16,094 bases of DNA, from assembly GCA_946479115.1 (NCBI GenBank), contig CAMLED010000010.1, forward strand, positions 1-16,094, given 5' to 3'. Shown here piece after piece: positions 13,614 through 16,094 of the stretch (position 1 is its first letter; each line of letters opens with the position of its first letter). The notes beneath the pieces were generated by a model. It was given only the letters and a program-made list of their open reading frames with translations, was not told the origin of the DNA and made no database searches. The position numbers and the translations under genes are program-made. Origin of the DNA: an uncultured Candidatus Saccharibacteria bacterium. GTDB taxonomy: Bacteria > Patescibacteria > Saccharimonadia > Saccharimonadales > UBA6022.

Positions 13614-15434
13614 ATGAATTACGTATACGAAGTAATATCCTGTAAAAACGCCTCACCAACAACTGCTGTCTACACGCTGCACAATACCGATCCTGATCGA
13701 CCGTTGCCGTATCAGCCGGGCCAATATGCCACGATGAGCTTTATGCGTAATGGCCGCCCGACGCCAGCACGTTGTTTCTCGATCGCCAGCTCGCCAACCG
13801 AGCAACATGTATTGCAATTTGCCATGCGCATAAAAGGGCGCTACACGCAGGCAGTGACTAAGCATGTTCAGCCTGGTGACAAGCTCACTATCGGTGGTCC
13901 GTTTGGGTCTTTTATCTTTAACGCCGAACGAGACCGTGCGGCGGTATTCATGGCCGGCGGTATCGGTATTGCACCATTCATGAGTATGATTCGCTATGCG
14001 ACACGGCTTGGGCTTGATAACGACATTGTTCTTTTATATGGTAGCCGGTCGCAGGCAGATGCGCCATTTGCCGAAGAGCTGATGTATCACCAACAAAAGA
14101 ATCCTCATTTCAAGGTAGTGTACGTGATGGGTGAGGGTGAACTAAGCCGCTTTGAGGGTCACCAGGCAATTAATGGTCGTGTCACCCCTGAATTACTTGA
14201 TCAAATCGTAGGTGGCAATTATGGTGCATACTCATTCTTTATGTGTGGGCCACCGCCATTTATGGCGCCGCTTGAAGCAGCACTTTTAGAGCGTGGCGTA
14301 CCACAAAGCCGTATTCTAGCCGAGGCATTTAATCAGACTAAGCGTATGAGCGAAAAAGGACTGAGTCTACCTGCAAAGATATACTCACTCGCGGCGGCTA
14401 GTTTAATGTTAACACCAGCAATTGTGATTGCGGCTGATATTCAAAGTCCGATTCGCAAAGTGAGCTTTAAAACCGTTGACGAGAAAGTTGCCGACGTTGA
14501 GTCCAGTGAAGTAACGGATGAAAGTGTTCGCCAGACCGAGATAGATGCAGCACTCGATGAAACTCATGATGATCACGGTGACCATGAGGCGACGAGTGAT
14601 ACTGGTGAATCTTCGTCTACTGCAAAAACTGATGCGCCAAAGACCGGATCATCATCTACAACGCCATCAGCGGCACCAGGTGTAAAAACAGCACCAACGT
14701 TAACCTTTGGAGCGAATGCGACTGCCGTAACGGTTGGCGGTAGCGTAACGCTATCTTGGACAGCGGGTGGCACGAGTCCGACATGTACAGCCGAAGGTGG
14801 CTGGAATGGCGGCAAAGCAACGAGTGGTAACCAAGTCGTTTCACCAACGGCAACAACGACGTATAAACTTACCTGTACAAACTCAGCAGGTACAGTGACA
14901 AAAAGTGTCACTGTAACGGTGAGTGCTGCACCTGTTGCGCCAACTGCCAATCTATCAGCATCTTCAACGTCAATTGTATCTGGTCAAAGTACGACACTTA
15001 GCTGGAATACTGGTGGTAGTGGTCCGATTACCTGTAATGCCACAGGCGGCTGGAGTGGCAGCAAGGGTGCAAGTGGTAGCACGGTCGTTAGCCCAACAAG
15101 TACAACCACATATATTTTAACGTGCAGTAACAGTGTTGGAACATCAACCAAGTCGATTACCGTGACAGTGAATTATGCACCAACCGCAAGTTTGAGTGCT
15201 AATGCGACGACAATTATGGAAGGTGACAGCACGCAGTTGTCATGGAGCACGACAGGAACAGGTCCAATCACCTGTAATGCATCTGGTGGATGGAGTGGCG
15301 GCAAGGCTGCAAGCGGCAGCCAAACAGTCAGCCCGGCATCGACAAAGACGTATACATTAACTTGCTCGAGTCCCTATGGGTCACAAACGCGTTCCATTAC
15401 GATTACTGTTGAACCGCACACAAATGGTTCATAA
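13614..15434 (+). CDS. FNR-type flavin reductase fused to signal anchor and three Ig-like repeats
   Basis: This 606-residue protein has an unusual layout. Residues 1-238 form a ferredoxin-NADP+ reductase-like unit that would pass electrons between NAD(P)H and FAD: the flavin-binding motif R53-C-F-S56, GGPFGSF near residue 97, the nucleotide-binding GGIGIAPF at 115-122 and CGPPPFM at 211-217. There is no 2Fe-2S domain. A basic stretch and a hydrophobic segment (256-273) follow, resembling a signal peptide or anchor with a V-I-A/A-D cleavage-like site. An acidic, Ser/Thr-rich linker (about 279-358) holds HDDHGDHE at 318-325. Residues 360-599 are three Ig-like repeats of about 80 residues, each with two cysteines. 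The predicted topology is cytosolic reductase, one membrane pass and exposed repeats. The end overlaps apbE by 11 bp. The partner or acceptor is unknown. Confidence 0.88.
   Translation: MNYVYEVISCKNASPTTAVYTLHNTDPDRPLPYQPGQYATMSFMRNGRPTPARCFSIASSPTEQHVLQFAMRIKGRYTQAVTKHVQPGDKLTIGGPFGSFIFNAERDRAAVFMAGGIGIAPFMSMIRYATRLGLDNDIVLLYGSRSQADAPFAEELMYHQQKNPHFKVVYVMGEGELSRFEGHQAINGRVTPELLDQIVGGNYGAYSFFMCGPPPFMAPLEAALLERGVPQSRILAEAFNQTKRMSEKGLSLPAKIYSLAAASLMLTPAIVIAADIQSPIRKVSFKTVDEKVADVESSEVTDESVRQTEIDAALDETHDDHGDHEATSDTGESSSTAKTDAPKTGSSSTTPSAAPGVKTAPTLTFGANATAVTVGGSVTLSWTAGGTSPTCTAEGGWNGGKATSGNQVVSPTATTTYKLTCTNSAGTVTKSVTVTVSAAPVAPTANLSASSTSIVSGQSTTLSWNTGGSGPITCNATGGWSGSKGASGSTVVSPTSTTTYILTCSNSVGTSTKSITVTVNYAPTASLSANATTIMEGDSTQLSWSTTGTGPITCNASGGWSGGKAASGSQTVSPASTKTYTLTCSSPYGSQTRSITITVEPHTNGS
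14379..14432 (+). other. Internal signal-anchor/signal-peptide-like segment
   Basis: Residues 256-273 of the FNR fusion are hydrophobic, preceded by M245-SEKGLSLPAK and followed by ADIQSP. Read from M245 this is a textbook signal peptide (basic n-region, hydrophobic core, V-x-A before the cut). An in-frame ATG at 14346 encodes M245. Whether it works as a membrane anchor of the fusion, as a cleavage site, or as the start of a second product cannot be told from sequence. Confidence 0.6.
14691..15410 (+). repeat. Three tandem Ig-like coding repeats
   Basis: Three repeats of about 80 codons begin at 14691, 14937 and 15177. Each carries the pattern L-S-W ... C-x-A-x-GGW-x-G-x-K ... VSP-x-x-T-x-TY-x-LTC-x-x ... 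S-x-T-x-TV. The two cysteines per repeat probably form disulfides, consistent with an extracytoplasmic location. Such modules are common in surface proteins and adhesins. The DNA copies are diverged, so recent expansion is not indicated. Confidence 0.85.
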
Positions 15435-16094
15435 AGCATTACACACGTACTATGAAACATACCCTGCGCTTGGTAGCACGATTAAGATATGCCTCACCTC
15501 ATCTGTAAATCAGACCGAAGCCGATACGTTACTGCAATTATTAAAGAAGACGATATTAGTGTTCGAGAAACGCTGCAGCCGATTTTTACCAACAAGCGAA
15601 TTAAGTCGATTTAATCAAAAGGCTGGTACAAAGCAGGGTGTTTCGCCGGAACTACGTGATATTTTAAGTAAAGCGCTTGCTATTGGGTTGAAAACAGACG
15701 GATTATATAATCCATTTGTTTTACCTGCATTACAACGAGCTGGATATCTTCATTCGGTTGTTAATGATTATTCCGATGATCCAACGAACGATTATTCAGA
15801 TCGACATATGACGCCGGTCGGAGATCTAGAAGTGGGTGATAATTGGGCGAGGATTCCGTATGGGACGGCACTTGATCTGGGTGGCTGCGGCAAGGGCTAT
15901 ATTGGTGATCAATTAGCGGATATTATAGATGACAATCAAGCCATTGAAGGATACTGGCTGTCGATTGGTGGTGATGTCATTGCACGAGGCATGCATGAAA
16001 CTGGGCTACCAATTATGATTGGTGTTCAGGACGAAATAACTGGAAAAACGATTGCACGTATTCATCCAGATGCGACGCAGCGCTACGCTGTGGC
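15424..16094 (+). CDS. apbE: FAD:protein FMN transferase, partial at window end
   Basis: ApbE enzymes transfer FMN from FAD onto a Thr/Ser of target proteins such as NqrB/NqrC, RnfG or FMN-binding domains. The first 223 residues are visible and the gene is cut by the window end. Family motifs are YPALGSTIKI (about residues 14-23), FEKRCSRFLPTSELSRFN, DLGGCGKGYIGD (151-162, the conserved DLGG-x-x-KG) and SIGGDVIARG (180-189). No signal peptide or lipobox is present, so this copy appears cytosolic. The ATG at 15424 overlaps the end of the FNR fusion gene by 11 bp in another frame, with no Shine-Dalgarno, suggesting coupled translation. The C-terminal catalytic part and the flavinylated substrate lie outside the window. 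Confidence 0.92.
   Translation, partial: MVHKALHTYYETYPALGSTIKICLTSSVNQTEADTLLQLLKKTILVFEKRCSRFLPTSELSRFNQKAGTKQGVSPELRDILSKALAIGLKTDGLYNPFVLPALQRAGYLHSVVNDYSDDPTNDYSDRHMTPVGDLEVGDNWARIPYGTALDLGGCGKGYIGDQLADIIDDNQAIEGYWLSIGGDVIARGMHETGLPIMIGVQDEITGKTIARIHPDATQRYAV

Noticed and set aside
14573..14950. 125-codon minus-strand open frame within the Ig-like repeat region
   Set aside because: The low-complexity Val/Ala-rich translation is the mirror of Ser/Thr/Gly-rich repeat codons, not a real protein.
15040..15100. Possible ApbE flavinylation motif in the Ig-like repeats (GSKGASGST)
   Set aside because: It lacks the S-G-A-T-x-T/S core and lies in a structurally repeated Gly/Ser loop; the equivalent loops in the other repeats differ, so it is not a credible FMN site.
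1..16094. CRISPR arrays, tRNA/rRNA genes, insertion sequences and UGA recoding
   Set aside because: No spaced direct repeats, tRNA-like cloverleaf, transposase or terminal inverted repeats were seen, and all core genes read through in the standard code without in-frame UGA.

Overview
The window looks like chromosomal DNA from a Candidate Phyla Radiation (Patescibacteria) bacterium, most probably a Candidatus Saccharibacteria (TM7) relative. The basis is indirect: compact housekeeping genes using the standard code, a small HEPN-like protein family that I recall from many CPR genomes, a GspE/PilB-type ATPase next to rplS, and a flavin reductase fused to CPR-style Ig-like repeats. There is no rRNA or tRNA gene to confirm the placement. 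No gap between genes exceeds about 150 bases.

Layout. (1) 1-3654 is a tightly packed gatC-gatA-[membrane HEPN-like protein]-gatB operon for making Gln-tRNA(Gln)/Asn-tRNA(Asn) by transamidation. All junctions overlap by 1 nt or are separated by 1 nt. (2) 3676-4598 is a promoter followed by three small envelope-type genes: a one-TM protein, a YtxH-domain protein and a DUF5665-like membrane protein. (3) 4646-8383 is dnaE, the replicative DNA polymerase III alpha subunit, closed by a bidirectional terminator. (4) 8438-10797 is an accessory patch of four genes of unknown or uncertain role. It includes a divergently transcribed pair with back-to-back promoters, and an N-terminal winged-helix/C-terminal degenerate Nudix protein that faces a hypothetical gene across a perfect palindrome. 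(5) 10787-12949 holds a TrmH/SpoU-family RNA methyltransferase and a divergent GspE/PilB-type secretion ATPase that lacks the usual zinc-binding cysteines. (6) 13039-13511 is rplS (L19) with its own terminator. (7) 13614-16094 (open at the window end) is a cytosolic FNR-type flavin reductase fused through a signal-anchor-like segment to three extracytoplasmic Ig-like repeats, overlapping by 11 bp an apbE-type FAD:protein FMN transferase.

How the parts work together. The Gat proteins form one aminoacyl-tRNA amidotransferase; the HEPN-like protein is co-translated with them, but its role is unknown. The FNR fusion and ApbE suggest a membrane electron-transfer or flavinylation module whose remaining parts lie beyond 16094.

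A recurring regulatory pattern is visible. Most genes that begin a transcription unit (gatC, dnaE, the wHTH-Nudix gene, the TrmH gene, the ATPase gene, the FNR fusion) have a -10-like hexamer only 5-9 nt before the start codon and no Shine-Dalgarno, which predicts leaderless mRNAs. Operon-internal and accessory genes carry clear Shine-Dalgarno sequences instead. All promoter calls are by eye. Domain calls rest on motif recognition, not database searches.
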